This document shows, piece by piece, positions 23,415 through 34,734 of a stretch of 64,000 nt of DNA. Within the stretch, counting starts at the first letter, position 1, and every line of letters starts with the position of its first letter. Source of the DNA: Siphonodentalium dalli (taxonomy: Eukaryota; Mollusca; Scaphopoda; Gadilida; Siphonodentaliidae); NCBI GenBank assembly GCA_032622095.1, contig CP136063.1, positions 67,969,897 through 68,033,896 of the forward strand, given 5' to 3'. The position numbers and the translations under genes were made by a program. The notes beneath the pieces are model-generated. The model had not been told where the DNA came from. It made no database searches and saw only the letters and a list, made by a program, of their open reading frames with translations.

Positions 23415-24590
23415 ATGGAATCGGACATTCGCACTACATTTGACAATGGCATCCACGCAGAACACTCTATCACGGGGTGGTAGCATCCGCACACTAGTTG
23501 ATATACGGTATGAACTAACTGTGTTTCCTTCCTATCCATGCCATAACTACATATATGTCAATACGTGGTCATGAGTCATTTACAAGTCTATAGGAGCTCG
23601 TACTTGAGCGTGGCCTATATATTTCAGACTGAGATACCACGAACTACCCTTTGGAACCGGTGACCAATACCCATTTACATGGACAGCCATGTGCCCGTTA
23701 CCGACCCATAGTTACTAAGGAACATCATCTAATGACGTGTCTTAACTGCTGTGTCCATGTCATAGAACGGGGCTTGGACCGATGATATACTATTTAGGGC
23801 TGGTTCTATTGATTTGCCGTATAGACCTGGGTACATGTCATGCGTTCATAACTATAGGCACCTGTGTATTTGCACTACATGTGGTGTTCATATGGGTCCA
23901 TGGCTAGATAGTCATGTAACATGTACATTCATGGGATGGGTTCATGTCTTACATATAACTGTCTGGTAATAAGGTCAAAACTGTTTGATAAGGTCATAAC
24001 TAAATCAGCCTGGATACATGGGCTGTCCATAGTGGCCCGTTTCATTTTCATACATGCATATATGAGCCTGGGTCCATATCCAAGCTATGGTGCACATGGT
24101 GCACACGGTCAATCGATAGGGACCTCCATCCTATAGGGCGTTGGTCGAATGGCTGAAAACGGACGTACGTATAAGGTATTCATATAGAGACGTGGATCCA
24201 TACACAGACATTTGGTCCATGACTTACCCGTAGGGCATGGGGTCCATGTGTCTCCTATATATGTGGATCAGTCCATTGCCTACCAGCATATATGTGAATC
24301 TATGAAATGACTAATAACGCCGGTGTCGTAGCTTTTATTTAGGGACCTGTGTCCATGTCCTACATATAGGCACCTGTGTCCACTGCATACATCATTATAG
24401 TCACCTGTGACCTGTGTATTAGCACTATTTAAGGGGTGGGTCCATATCCTACAATGCTACATATAGACAGACACCTGCTTATGCCTGGGTACAATGCTAT
24501 ATGGCATACATATATCGGCCTTGGTCCATGGTCTACACGTGTGGGTATGTGTCCATGGCCAACCTATACAGTGCCATATGTGTATGGGCT

Positions 24591-25777
24591 CAGGGATGTG
24601 GCTAGAGGGGGGGGGTGTGGGGGTGTCTCACCCCCCCAGCAGAGAGCTATATTTTCAATAGTTGGAAATTTCATACCTGCCACAACGAAATTTCACACCA
24701 ACAATAGGTTGAAAATGTTCTTGTAGTTTGATTATAAAACAATTTATTGGGGGAATTTATTGTTTTTTCGACCAATATTTGCATACGTTCCTATTTTTTG
24801 TCAAAATTTTTGACAGAAATGGACATCAGTTGGAAATTTTCCAACCTTAGGGGGGTGACAGGTTGGAAATTTCCAACACTTGGAAAGCTTGTGTCCTGGT
24901 CCCTCCCCCGTGCCAGTCAAAAACTTCTAGTTAATTTAAGAAAACAATATTGTCATACAATTGGTCAACATTGTCATTGGAATTGTCATCAGTTGGAAAT
25001 TTTCCAAACTAAGTGGGGGTGTAGGGTTTGAAATTTCCAACAGTAGGAAGGCTTGAGGCTAGTCTAGATGTTAGGATTTTGCGATTTTCTTGTTCAGATT
25101 TCAAAATTTTCGCACACCGGGCCGAACCATGGTCGGCCCGGTGTGTCATTGCCCAATCCACATGGCCAATACAAAACTGCTAATTAGTTTAGCAAAACAA
25201 TATTTTACTACATTTGGTCAAACTTGTAGACATAAATGGTCATCAGTTGAAGAATTTTCCAACCTGAGGGGGAGCATGAGGTTTGAAATTTCCAACACTA
25301 GGAAAACTTCAGTTGAGGCCAGTCTAGATGCTAGGATTTGCGATTTTCTTGTATATAGTTTTCAAAATTTTCTCACACCGGGCCAAACAACCATGGTCGG
25401 CCCGGTGTTTCCTGGTCTGTTGTCGGTAGCTGTGTGCATTTGTCTGGAATTAGATCACTAGTTGTTTTTTTGAGGCAATTTTCAGGTTAAAATATCTTAA
25501 TGTTTTCATACTGGGAAAATAGAAGCATGGCTTATGAATATATAGGAAATTATTAGGCCTGAGCATGAGGTACAAGGGGGGGGGGGGGTGCAAATGGAAT
25601 TATGCAAACAAACAGTTGTTGGTGCGATTTCGACTCAAGGGGGGGGGGGTGCGGGGTGCAAGTGGAATTATGCAAAAAGTTGTGTTGGTGTGATTCCGAC
25701 TCAAGGGGGGGGGGGGTGCAGTTGGAAATTCCCAAGGTGGACACCCCCCCAGCGGAGACCCTCTAGCCACATCCCTG
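24591..25777. mobile_element. hAT-type non-autonomous element with 8-bp target duplication
   Basis: Inverted ends CAGGGATGTGGCTAGAGGG and CCCTCTAGCCACATCCCTG are flanked by perfect 8-bp duplications TATGGGCT at 24583-24590 and 25778-25785. CAGGG termini plus an 8-bp duplication are classic for hAT. The interior repeats 'cagttggaaattttccaa' and 'ggtttgaaatttccaacac' several times and holds G-rich runs near 25577-25588, 25640-25649 and 25706-25717. Two 'caccgggccgaacc.tggtcggcccggtg' hairpins sit at about 25116-25143 and 25377-25407. There is no transposase. Confidence 0.88.
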
Positions 25778-26323
25778 TATGGGCTATATATATAAGGGCC
25801 CACCATCCTTAACTTTCGTATATATGTGGCATCGGTCCAATATCTATATATAGGTTGGTCTGTCACAAAACTGTCTCATATGTTCATACCATATATAGGG
25901 TCCTGAATCCATGGTGCACTAATGTATTGTGCATCGGACTTGGTCTATGGTATCTTAGTACATGGTCTATCTGTGGGCACTTGGGCATTTGCACCATGTA
26001 TCAGTGTCATGGTCATGGTCATATATACCATACATGTATAATGAGCTGGGTCCATCGCCATAGAGTATACTATTAGTTGCATGAGAACCAGAAGGTTCTA
26101 ACTGTATTTTGGCGGGGAAATGAGTTATTGGTACCGATAGAACCGGCAGCTCATAATCTGTCCGTTAAACTCATGATCACGTGACATCGAGTCCCAGTTT
26201 TCACACAAAATGCTGTGCAAATACGTTCTATCTCCAATCGGCATTTTTTGGTAGAGCAAGATGGTTCTATCTACAGAGCCAATAGGATTGGCAGATCCTC
26301 GTCACGTGATGTAAGTTTGGCGA

Positions 26324-26364
26324 ATGGCTGCCGACGAAAAGTGTTGTCTCGACAATAATATGAG
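26324..26364 (+). CDS. Candidate first coding exon, unidentified (weak)
   Basis: GCGAATGGCTGCC is a strong start context. The frame reads MAADEKCCLDNNM and ends at a possible donor ATGAG|GTAAAT. Upstream are two CACGTG E-boxes in TCACGTGAT/C contexts (about 26174-26183 and 26302-26310). No protein family is recognised and no second exon was found. It lies inside the 6.35-kb repeat element, which argues for caution. Confidence 0.25.
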
Positions 26365-26929
26365 GTAAATATTATAACGTTTCAACGTTTCAACATTATT
26401 ACGGTATAGCCCAAAATAAATGTTCCCTTGAATACTATTTACCTTTTCAACCTACAAAAGTATCAAGATCAAGTCAATAAGACACTTTTTTGAGCTATAT
26501 TGTAGATAGAACGTTCTGACATTGCGATTTTCAATATATAGTGTATTTATATAACACGGCATCGCTCCATTGCGGCCTCGGTGACCAGGTATAACAAGCC
26601 TAGCATCGCGGTTAAATGGTGTATGCCAATATATAATGGCTTATATGAAGCGGTCTGAATACATATCATACGTCCATAGTCTATGTATATATGTACCTGG
26701 GTCCTAACCTAACTATTGTAGGCTAGGCCCATGGCTAACATATTGGTGGCTGACCCTATGTTCTTCATATATAGTAGAGTGGGTCCGTGATTACATTATA
26801 CAACTAGCTGTGTGGGTCTATGGCTTATATAACTATTATTGTCATGCCTCATATTAAATATAAGCAACAACTTTTCAACTCTCACTTTGAATTCCCGATA
26901 TCTAAACTGATGGAGCATAACGGATAATT

Positions 26930-27430
26930 GTACCCATATTCTGGTTATATAGGCTCACACTAACAACATTTATAATTGTTTTCACCATAAAAACGTTAAT
27001 ACTACCATAATATCAGTCATATGTGCATTTTTGTATTTCGGGTATGACCCTGGCAACCGTTACCACTCATATAAGTAAGAATTATATGTTTTTTTTCTTC
27101 AGCCAGCTCAACACTAACAACAACTATTCTAATTGTTTTCAACATAAAATTACTATTAGATGTAGTTTAGTTTGTTAAAGCTACCATAATATCAGTCATA
27201 GATGCATTTTTAGAATGTGTGTGTGTCCATAGCAACCGTCACCCCTTGTAAGTAAGAAATATGGTAATTTGTCAGTCAGGTCAAAACTGACAACAATTAT
27301 TTTCACCATAAAAATGCTACACGACGTAGTATAGTTTGTTAGAACACATATAATATCAGTCATATGCATTAATACGATGCCGGGTAGTTGCCTGGCAACC
27401 GTTGCTAAGAAGAGCCTGTCGCAAATGTCG
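26930..27430. repeat. Subterminal array, right: inverted ~167-bp units
   Basis: Three copies of the inverse unit, marked by 'actaccataatatcagtcat' and 'ctggcaaccgttaccac', at about 27057, 27228 and 27388. They mirror the array at 22430-23220. Confidence 0.7.
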
Positions 27431-28237
27431 CCACATGTGAAAATGAGCAGTAGCGTATAAGGAACATATGTACCAAGTTTAGTGCTTTTATCACCCTTTT
27501 CACAGTTGGTGTGTTTTCTACAACAAGCACTTGGACTAGCGGAAGAGCAAAATGTGACGAGAGCCAGTTTATGGGGTAGGGTTATGTTTTTACAAGTATT
27601 GACCACTTATCATAGGTATAATTGTTATCCCGCATATTATATTGTAGGAGTTTTTAAAACAAATTGCTTGCGCCTACGTAATGAATAGCCCGAGAAATTT
27701 GACATCGAATAGGACAGCTTGTCTGAAAAAATCGTAATTTTTTGGGGTCATTATGTTATTTTATATCCATATCTGCGAAATTCATTCAAATCCCCCCGTT
27801 GAATTTGTATCTCTGGTTCGAGAATTGTGTATTGAACAATATTGAGTACATTTCGTATATGTTTCGGCTGAAAATTGTTTATATCATCCCATTATTCCTA
27901 TGATTGTGAAAAATATATAAAAAAAAAAAAAAAATATGGAAAAAATTGGTTAACTCCGAAAGCTCAACTCCGATTTTAGGGGACTTTTCGTGACGCATCC
28001 GCGATGTTATGGCCTAAATAATATAAAAAAATCAGATTTCCCCTATTTATTTCCTTACTTGTCCCCTTTCACGCCTAATGCATGTGCCTGGATTGTGTAT
28101 ATTTTACTCTTTGTCAAAAACAATAATAGTATATAAAAATTGAACAATCAGGCATGAACTATCAAGTTTTCTGTAGAAACATTTGACCTAACTTGAGGAA
28201 TTGACACTCGTCCACTGACGGACCCTGTCGCCATGTC

Positions 28238-28392
28238 CCTGCATGGTTACAGACATACTTTCCCTACAAATTTCTACGAATTAGTCTCCAACCAATTTGG
28301 AATGTAAGTTATGTCATCAACGTCACCAAGCTATATAGTTAGTCAGACCACTAGTGACATGCATATATAGTTTACTAAAATCACCATGAGCC
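28238..28392 (-). pseudogene. Broken duplicate of the 3' end of the galactosyltransferase exon
   Basis: On the minus strand 28392-28238 aligns with 28790-28630 of the intact exon: GDFSKLY, LTN and the stretch 'cttacattccaaattggttg' are shared, and a GTATGT donor replaces GTAAGT. The frame is interrupted: after HGDFSKLYMHVTSGLTNYIAW a TGA follows, and indels separate the conserved blocks. It lies about 250 bp downstream of the real exon in the same orientation, so it is a partial tandem duplication and probably non-functional. Confidence 0.72.
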
Positions 28393-28608
28393 CTTTTTTG
28401 TGGGAAATTGAATTTCTCGTTCTGTGAAATTCCAGTACCCCCATTGAATTACAAGTTTCAAATTTCCAAGTCAGTATCTGAAGCTTTCCAAGAATTTGAA
28501 AATTTCAATAAAACACCCCATGCCTCGAATACTTTCCGACAGCAAGAATATAGGGTAAAAAGCTGTGCACGAAGTTATAGTCGGGTTGCACGGGTGATAC
28601 TCACTCAC
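28393..28608. other. Spacer with hAT-like 'gaaattccaa' fragments
   Basis: Between the pseudo-exon and the real exon lie phrases such as 'gggaaattgaatttctcg' and 'caaatttccaagtc' resembling the interior of the hAT element at 24591-25777, plus a short (ACTC)n at 28600-28614. Confidence 0.4.
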
Positions 28609-28644
28609 TCACTCAGCCATATCCCTGATTACACAGATACTTAC

Positions 28645-29327
28645 TTCCCCTACAAATTTCCACGAATTAGTCTCTAACCAACTTGGAATGTAAGTTAGGT
28701 CCTCAACACCAACTTCACCAAGCGGGTTAGTCAGATCAGTGATATAGAGTTTACTAAAATCGCCAGGCGCGTTTAGTGTGATGTGATACGCCCCTGTCTG
28801 TTCGGCACATTTGGAAACAATAACATCTGGAGGAAGTGATGAGAACTGTGAACACGAGTTTGATACGGAAAATCCATAGTTTAATATATATTCAACCGCC
28901 CGTCTGCTTAATATCATATGAGTTTGAACTTTAAAACTTTCCCGCCAAGAATCATTGAATTCGAAAGAGAACACAAGTGGCATGTCTGTGTCGATGTAAC
29001 TCAAAACATATTTAAGGTTGTCCATAAGAATAAAAGAATTCTCATCAACTTTCACAAACCAATCATAATTGTGGACATCCTTGTGTGAACTACTCATGCT
29101 TTCGAACAATGACATCAAATCTGGATAACTTTCGTCAGAAGAATTGGAATTTCTTGAATCATATTTCTGTATTCCGTTTGTAATGTAAACAAACTTATCA
29201 CATTCTTTTAACCACGTTTCTTTGACCGCATGTATTTTAGAAGTTCTGTGATTGTTCGTATTTAATACGATACAAAATATCCTCGCTGACGAACGAGTGT
29301 TTTCTTTGTAACGACTGGACAGCATAT
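28645..29327 (-). CDS. C1GALT1-like beta-1,3-galactosyltransferase, large catalytic exon
   Basis: Family 31 glycosyltransferases of this group transfer galactose to O-linked GalNAc in the Golgi lumen. The exon follows a TTTCAAATGTTTCAG acceptor and ends in phase 0 at GGGGAA|GTAAGT; reading on instead gives a stop at 28609. Numbering from the ATG at 29325, family marks are RIFCIVLN (15-22), AVKETWLKECD (33-43), YDWFVKVDENSF (87-98), MILSRRAVEYIL (137-148) and PPDVIVSKCAEQTG (165-178). The metal-binding DxD, normally DDD in this family, reads DEN, so activity is uncertain. The frame needs an upstream exon for the membrane anchor; 44552-44636 is phase-compatible. The usual C1GALT1 C-terminus is not in this exon. 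Confidence 0.82.
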
Positions 29328-29360
29328 CTGAAACATTTGAAATATACTAAATTGACACAA

Positions 29361-31394
29361 TTGAAGGTACTCAATCCGATCAGACGGTCCCATATCATCA
29401 AGTTAGAACAACATCAACAACAACCCCATATAAAAATCCCCCTTGGTGCCACCATGGTAAAACACCACGGTAAAAAAACCGAGATATTTTGGCCACCAAT
29501 CGTGGTGTCACCATGGTGGTTTACCATGGTAGTTTACCATGGTTTTACCGTGGTGGTTTACCGAGGTGTTACCATGGTGGTAAACCACCGTGGTAAACCA
29601 CCATGGTGACACCACGATAGGTGGCCAAAATATCTCGGTTTTTTTTACCATGGTGTTACCATGGTGGTATACTTTGGTTTACCGTGGTGTTACCATGATG
29701 GTGTACCGTGGTTTACCGTGGTGTTACTATGGTTTACCGTGGTGTTACCATGGTGGTATACTGTGGTTTACCGTGGTGTTACCATGATGGTATACTGAGG
29801 TTCACCGTGGTGTTACCATGATGGTATACTGTGGTTTACCGTGGTGTTACCATGATGGTATACTGTAGTTTACCGTGGTGTTACCATGGTTCACCGCGGT
29901 GTTACCATGGTGGTATACTGTGGTTTATCGTGGTGTTACCATGATGGTATACTGTGCTTTACCGTGGTGTTACCATGGTTGTATACTGTGGTTTACCGTG
30001 GTGTTCCGTGGTGGTATACTTTGGTTTACCGTGGTGTTACCATGATGGTATACTGTGGTTTACCGTGGTGTTACCATGGTGGTATACTGTGGTTTACCAT
30101 GGTGCTATACTTTGGTTTAACGTGGTGGTTTACACTTGTTAACCATGGTAATTTACTGTGGTTAACCATGGCAGTTTACTGCAATATTGCTACATGTTAC
30201 CATTTCATGAGATTCCATCCACAGCCATGTAAATTATTAAATGTTCTGTGGTTCGATCTGCACTCCGGAGCTTCTAACGCTCTCCGCTATACACCCCACC
30301 CACACATTAAGCTCATGTTGAGAATGCATGAGTACGATGGCTAACGTTCTGAAATGCATAGCAACTGAATTTTAATCAAGAAAAGTTACTATCGGCTCAT
30401 CAGGGGTAATGTCGATTAATGACTCACCATATACCATTGTATATATTGTAAATAATAAATTAATCGAAGCATGTAAATACCAGTGTAGATGCACGAGACC
30501 CACAACATGGTAAATGGCATTGTGGTTGAAGGTCAAAGTTAAATGTAATAGTGGTACCTTGATTGAAAACTTCACGGGTGCTGTGATACCACCGTGGTTA
30601 TACTTGGTGAGACCATGGTTCACCTTGGTAGAAAAACTTTACTGTGCTACCACCGTGGTGATACCTTGGTGTCACCTTGGTAGAAAAACTTTACTGTGCT
30701 ACCACCATGGTGATACCTTGGTCGGGTTTGGTGCCACCATGGTTTTACCTTGGTACAAAAACTTTAGTGTGCTACCACCGTGGTACCACCTTGGTGCCAC
30801 CATGATTTCACCTTGGTACAAAAACTTTACTGTGCTACCACCGCGATACCACCTTGGTACCACCGTGGTGTTTTCACCGTGATGCCACTTTACTGTGCTA
30901 CCACCATGATGGTGAAGCAAGATGTCACCATGGTGAACCAAGGTGGTACCTTGGTGAAACCATGGTTTCACCAAGGTGACACCAAGGGGGATTTTTATAT
31001 GGGACATTTCTTAAAAACACGCTTTAGTTATCAGAATCGATTAATTACAGCAAAACAATTCTAACCACTGTTAACTATGGTATAAAATTTCCCAAAACGT
31101 GTCATTTATCAACATGTTATTCAACGAAATATGGCCGTATTATCACGACATTTGGCCGTATTGCCACTTGATTTTAGAGTTATCCAACTTCATCCGCAAG
31201 TTTTTACTTGGATTTTTTTTTTCCAATCCATAAATAAGTACATATCTCGAGAAATAACACATGTCAAAAATCGATATCTGATCACTCTGAGCTTTGATTG
31301 GTGCATGGGTTCCTCGACTCGAATAAAATATTTTTACCCCCGAAGCCAAAGAAATAGTAATTTGGGAGCGTTAATTGGGATTATGCATCTTTAA
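29361..31394. mobile_element. TTAA-family element (AAGGTACTCAATCCGATCAG ends), interrupted by a nested insertion
   Basis: The left end TTGAAGGTACTCAATCCG (TTAA mutated to TTGA) and right end GGATTATGCATCTTTAA match the intact 497-bp copy at 45335-45831. The 1579-bp element 29425-31003 splits this copy inside its 'caacaacaacatttctt' sequence. Without the insertion it would be about 455 bp. Non-autonomous; TTAA target again points to piggyBac. Confidence 0.75.
29425..31003. mobile_element. CCATGG-rich palindromic element with minisatellite core
   Basis: Perfect inverted ends CCCATATAAAAATCCCCCTT (29425) and the inverse (to 31003) bound a sequence made almost wholly of CCATGG/CCGTGG motifs. The part 29480-29645 is a long palindrome (ACCGAGATATTTTGGCCACC and its inverse). 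From about 29640 to 30180 follow some 15 units of a 34-bp tandem repeat, consensus TTACCGTGGTGTTACCATGA then TGGTATACTGTGGT. From 30580 to 30930 are about six units of another ~50-bp repeat with 'aaaaactttactgtgctacc'. The flanks AC/AC suggest a 2-bp duplication. The open frames (VYRGVTMVVYCGLPWCYHGG) are repeat translations. No known superfamily is assigned. Confidence 0.75.
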
Positions 31395-31402
31395 ATATTT
31401 GC

Positions 31403-32318
31403 ATATAGGCCAGCCGCCTAGCTATCTGTGTGGCCAGCCGCATAACTATCTGTGTGGCCAGCCGCCTAGCTATCTGTGTGGCCAGCCGCCTAGCTATCTG
31501 TGTGGCGGCCAGCCGCCTAGCTATCTGTGTGGCCAGCCGCCTAGCTATCTGTGTGGCCAGCCGCCTAGCTATCGGTGTGGCCAGCCGCCTAGCTATCTGT
31601 GTGGCCAGCCGCCTAGCTATATGTGTGGCCAGCCGCCTAGCTATATGTGTGGCCAGCCGCCTAGTTATCTGTGTGGCCAGCCGCCTAGCTATCTGTGTGG
31701 TCAGTCGCCTAGCTATCTGTGTGGCCAGCCGCCTAGCTATCTGTGTGGCCAGCCGCCTAGCTATATGTGTGGCCAGCCGCCTAGCTATATGTGTGGCCAG
31801 CCGCCTAGCTATCTGTGTGGTCAGCCGCCTATCTATCTGTGTGGCCAGCCGCCTAGCTATCTGTGTGGCCAGCCGCCTAGCTATCTGTGTGGCCAGCCGC
31901 CTAGCTATCTGTGTGGCCAGCCGCCTAGCTATATTTGTGGCCAGCCGCCTAGCTATATGTGTGGCCAGCCGCCTAGCTATCTGTGTGGCCATCCGCCTAG
32001 CTATCTGTGTGGCCAGCCGCCTAGCTATCTGTGTGGCCAGCCGCCTAGCTATCTGTGTGGCCAGCCGCCTAGCTATCTGTGTGGCCAGCCGCCTAGCTAT
32101 CTGTGTGGCCAGCCGCCTAGCTATATGTGTGGCCAGCCGCCTAGCTATCTGTGTGGGCAGCCGCCTAGCTATCTGTGTGGCCAGCCGCCTAGCTATCTGT
32201 GTTCTCCATAGTGGCCAGCCGCCTAGCTATCTGTGTTCTCCATAGTGGCCAGCCGCCTAGCTATCTGTGTTCTCCATAGTGGCCAGCCGCCTAGCTATCT
32301 GTGTTCTACATAGTTGGT
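31403..32318. repeat. 24-bp minisatellite, about 38 copies
   Basis: The unit is GGCCAGCCGCCTAGCTATCT followed by GTGT. About 33 copies run with few substitutions; the last four units (32188-32318) have CTGTGTTCTCCATAGT spliced between them, making 35-36 bp. Because 24 is divisible by 3, several frames on both strands stay open (GQPPSYLC and ARRLATQI repeats), but this follows from the repeat length and shows no coding constraint. The array sits between the right end of one TTAA element (31394) and the left end of another (32338). Confidence 0.9.
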
Positions 32319-32337
32319 GTTAAAGTTGAAGATTTTG

Positions 32338-34734
32338 TTAAAGGTACCCAATCCGATCAGACGCTCCTAAATTACTATTTCTTTGGCTCCGGGCAGGGGA
32401 GGGCCAGGAAAAAAATTGCATACACAACGCTGAAATTTTTTTGGCAGCACTTTGGACCCCCACCCCCCCCCCTCTTTGTGAATTTTTTTTCCCACTCATG
32501 GTTTGGGACCCCTCCCCCTTTCCAGTCACATTTGAATGAAATTTATCAAGCTGGAGAGCCATTATAGGCAAAAACATCAGGGTGTAGAATGTCCAGTGAA
32601 GGTGGCTGATGTTGAGAAACATAGAATGGTTAAATTAGAATGAACATATATAATAATTATCAATCATTCGTAATTTGATCATTCTGTTTTTTTCCAGCAT
32701 CATCCAACTTTGGTGTACTTTCGCCACCAGTTGAACTCAAATACTAATAAATTATAACTATGAGCACAAGCAATACACTCATGAGATTAAAAACATTTAT
32801 CATGAAAAACTCAAAACAACCAGCTGACACAACCAGTGAAACAACTTTTAAAAAATAATTATTTTATCTAATTATTTATTCCAGACTTTTCACTGGACTT
32901 TGTGTAATGTGCATTTATCCATGAAATGCACTCGTGTTTACTTTATATATTTTTAAAAGTTGCTAGTTAAAGTGAAGTTGTAAACACACAACACACCGGA
33001 AAATTATATGCTGCCCAGGTTGAGATGGGGTTTTCTAGATAAATGTTTTAAATCTCATATGAGTGTATTGCTTGTGCTGAGAGTTCAGCTCTTTTTGTTA
33101 TGCGGTATTTCATAAAGTGTATGTCCTATATATTTCCATTGGACGTGTGTCCTTATAAGTGTTTTGACTGGTGGTATTAATATAGTTTCCTATGAACGAT
33201 CCACGCCGATCTTATTGGATTTAATGGAGTCAGATGTAGCAGTGACTTTCTATGCAAAATGTATCAGATATATTCATTTTCATTTTATCATCGATGTCTT
33301 TCAACTGACATTTCTAAATTGAATTTTGAAAAACGTTGAAGCTGGTTGAAGAATTATTTAAGTTAATTTAAACTCAGGTGAAGTTTCAATTATCGTTGTG
33401 CAAAGTGACTTACAAAATCTTTATCTAATCTGGATTAAGACATGAATGAGTTTAACAAGAAACTTTGATTACATTTTCTGGCACAAAATTACCCAAGTAT
33501 TTCAGACTAGACACTTATCAAACTGTTTCTTGCATGTTTTAGAATATGCAGTGTACGTGGTTAGATGGATCATTTTAATATTAACAACAACTAAATGGTT
33601 GTAGAATAGCGCATATAAATAAATAATATCTCATTATTTCACAAGTGAAAGACAGTCATGTTTTACTAAGAAAATGCTATTGAGACTGATTGAGATCCAT
33701 GTGAATGTCTGTTCATTAATAATTGGATATGTAACACTGTAGAATAGCACTTTTGTCTTTTATAGTATTAGTAACTTTGTGCCAGAAACATGTTTATAGA
33801 TTAGAGAACAGGCATGTTCTACATTTATTTTACACATTATTTCAGTTTCATATCAGACTTGGAGAGTTGAATTTCAGTTTGATACCACAGATAGTGGTAA
33901 TGTGATATTTTTATTTTACTTACTGAATTGTATGTGGTTTATTTGTCTTTAGAGTTCATTATAATATATTTACATACCAAGTGGTTATCCAACCCAGGTG
34001 GGCCAGCGCAGTTAAAAATTTCACGAAGGTTTACTTAGTATTAGAAGGGACAAAATAATAAAAAAAATTATGAGGCCAACCTGACCACAGGGAACTGTAC
34101 CTAGTATCTCGTGTGTACACTACAGGTGTTATTTAGATCATAACACATCAAAACAATCATTATATAGGCTAAACAGCTTGTAATTAGGTCAAAAAAGGGC
34201 AAAAGGAAAAAAATTGCAAGCACCAGCAAACCGTAAAAAAACATGTTTTCATGAGCTGCGACCCCCCCCCCCCACCCCGGCCTTGTGTCGGAATTTTTTT
34301 GCGCGACCCACCCCCTGCTCCGGGTGTAAAAAATATTAGTCGAGGAACCCACCCATCAAAGCTCAGAGTGATCAGATATCGATTTTTGAAATTTGCTATT
34401 TCTCGAGATGTGTAATAATATGTGGCCCAGAAACACGTGGCCAAACGGATGGTCTCGGAAAAAAATTGCGGATAAAGATGGATAACTCTAAAATCAAGAG
34501 GTAATATATACGGTCAAATTTCGTGATACTTTATTGATAATACGGTCATATTTTGTTGAACAAAATGTTGATAAATAAAAAGTTTTGGGAAATTTGATAC
34601 CATAGTTGACAGTGCATGGTTAGCATTATTTTGTTGCAATAAATCGATTCTGATAACTAAAGCGTATTTTGAAGATATGTTGTTGTTGTATCTTGCTGGT
34701 ATGGGGACCGTCTGATCGGATTGAGTACCTTTAA
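32338..34734. mobile_element. 2.4-kb TTAA-family element, longer inverted relative
   Basis: Its left end TTAAAGGTACCCAATCCGAT continues into 'aaattactatttctttggct', which is the inverse of the right end of copies 29361-31394 and 45335-45831. Its right end is the inverse of their left end (ATCGGATTGAGTACCTTTAA to 34734). The terminal 300-400 bp therefore match the short copies while about 1.7 kb of interior is extra. No transposase frame of meaningful length was seen in the interior, so it is either decayed or non-autonomous. Includes C-rich runs at 32457-32471 and 34262-34273. Confidence 0.6.

Larger units (their letters stand above)
21745..28094. mobile_element. 6.35-kb terminal-inverted-repeat element with mirror-image subterminal arrays
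   Basis: The left end AGTCCAGGCACATTAGGTTT (21745) and right end (inverse, ATGTGCCTGGATT to 28094) match the ends of 16771-19323. Inside the left end, a ~167-bp unit is repeated about five times (22430-23220). The same unit occurs about three times in inverse orientation before the right end (26930-27430). The middle is a mosaic of degenerate 'ggtccatg..ctacatata' phrases with a nested hAT element at 24591-25777. No transposase, polymerase or integrase frame is visible. I infer a large non-autonomous DNA element of unassigned class. Confidence 0.62.

Noticed and set aside
24436-26076. Frames containing GPYPTMLHIDRH, YTVPYVYGLRDVARGG and similar
   Set aside because: They lie in degenerate 'ggtccatg..ctacatata' repeats and hAT ends; the DVARG string is the hAT terminal repeat itself.
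22430-27430. CRISPR-like regular repeats
   Set aside because: Units are ~167 bp, diverged, in inverted halves, and the genome is clearly eukaryotic.
29337-30344. Frames with VYRGVTMVVYCGLPWCYHGG repeats
   Set aside because: Translations of the CCATGG minisatellite inside the element 29425-31003; no start context, splice sites or family similarity.
31375-32245. Overlapping 271-278 aa plus-strand and 203 aa minus-strand frames of 8-residue repeats (GQPPSYLC, ASRLAICV, ARRLATQI)
   Set aside because: They are translations of a 24-bp minisatellite. Several frames stay open because 24 is a multiple of three, and the substitutions show no bias towards silent changes.
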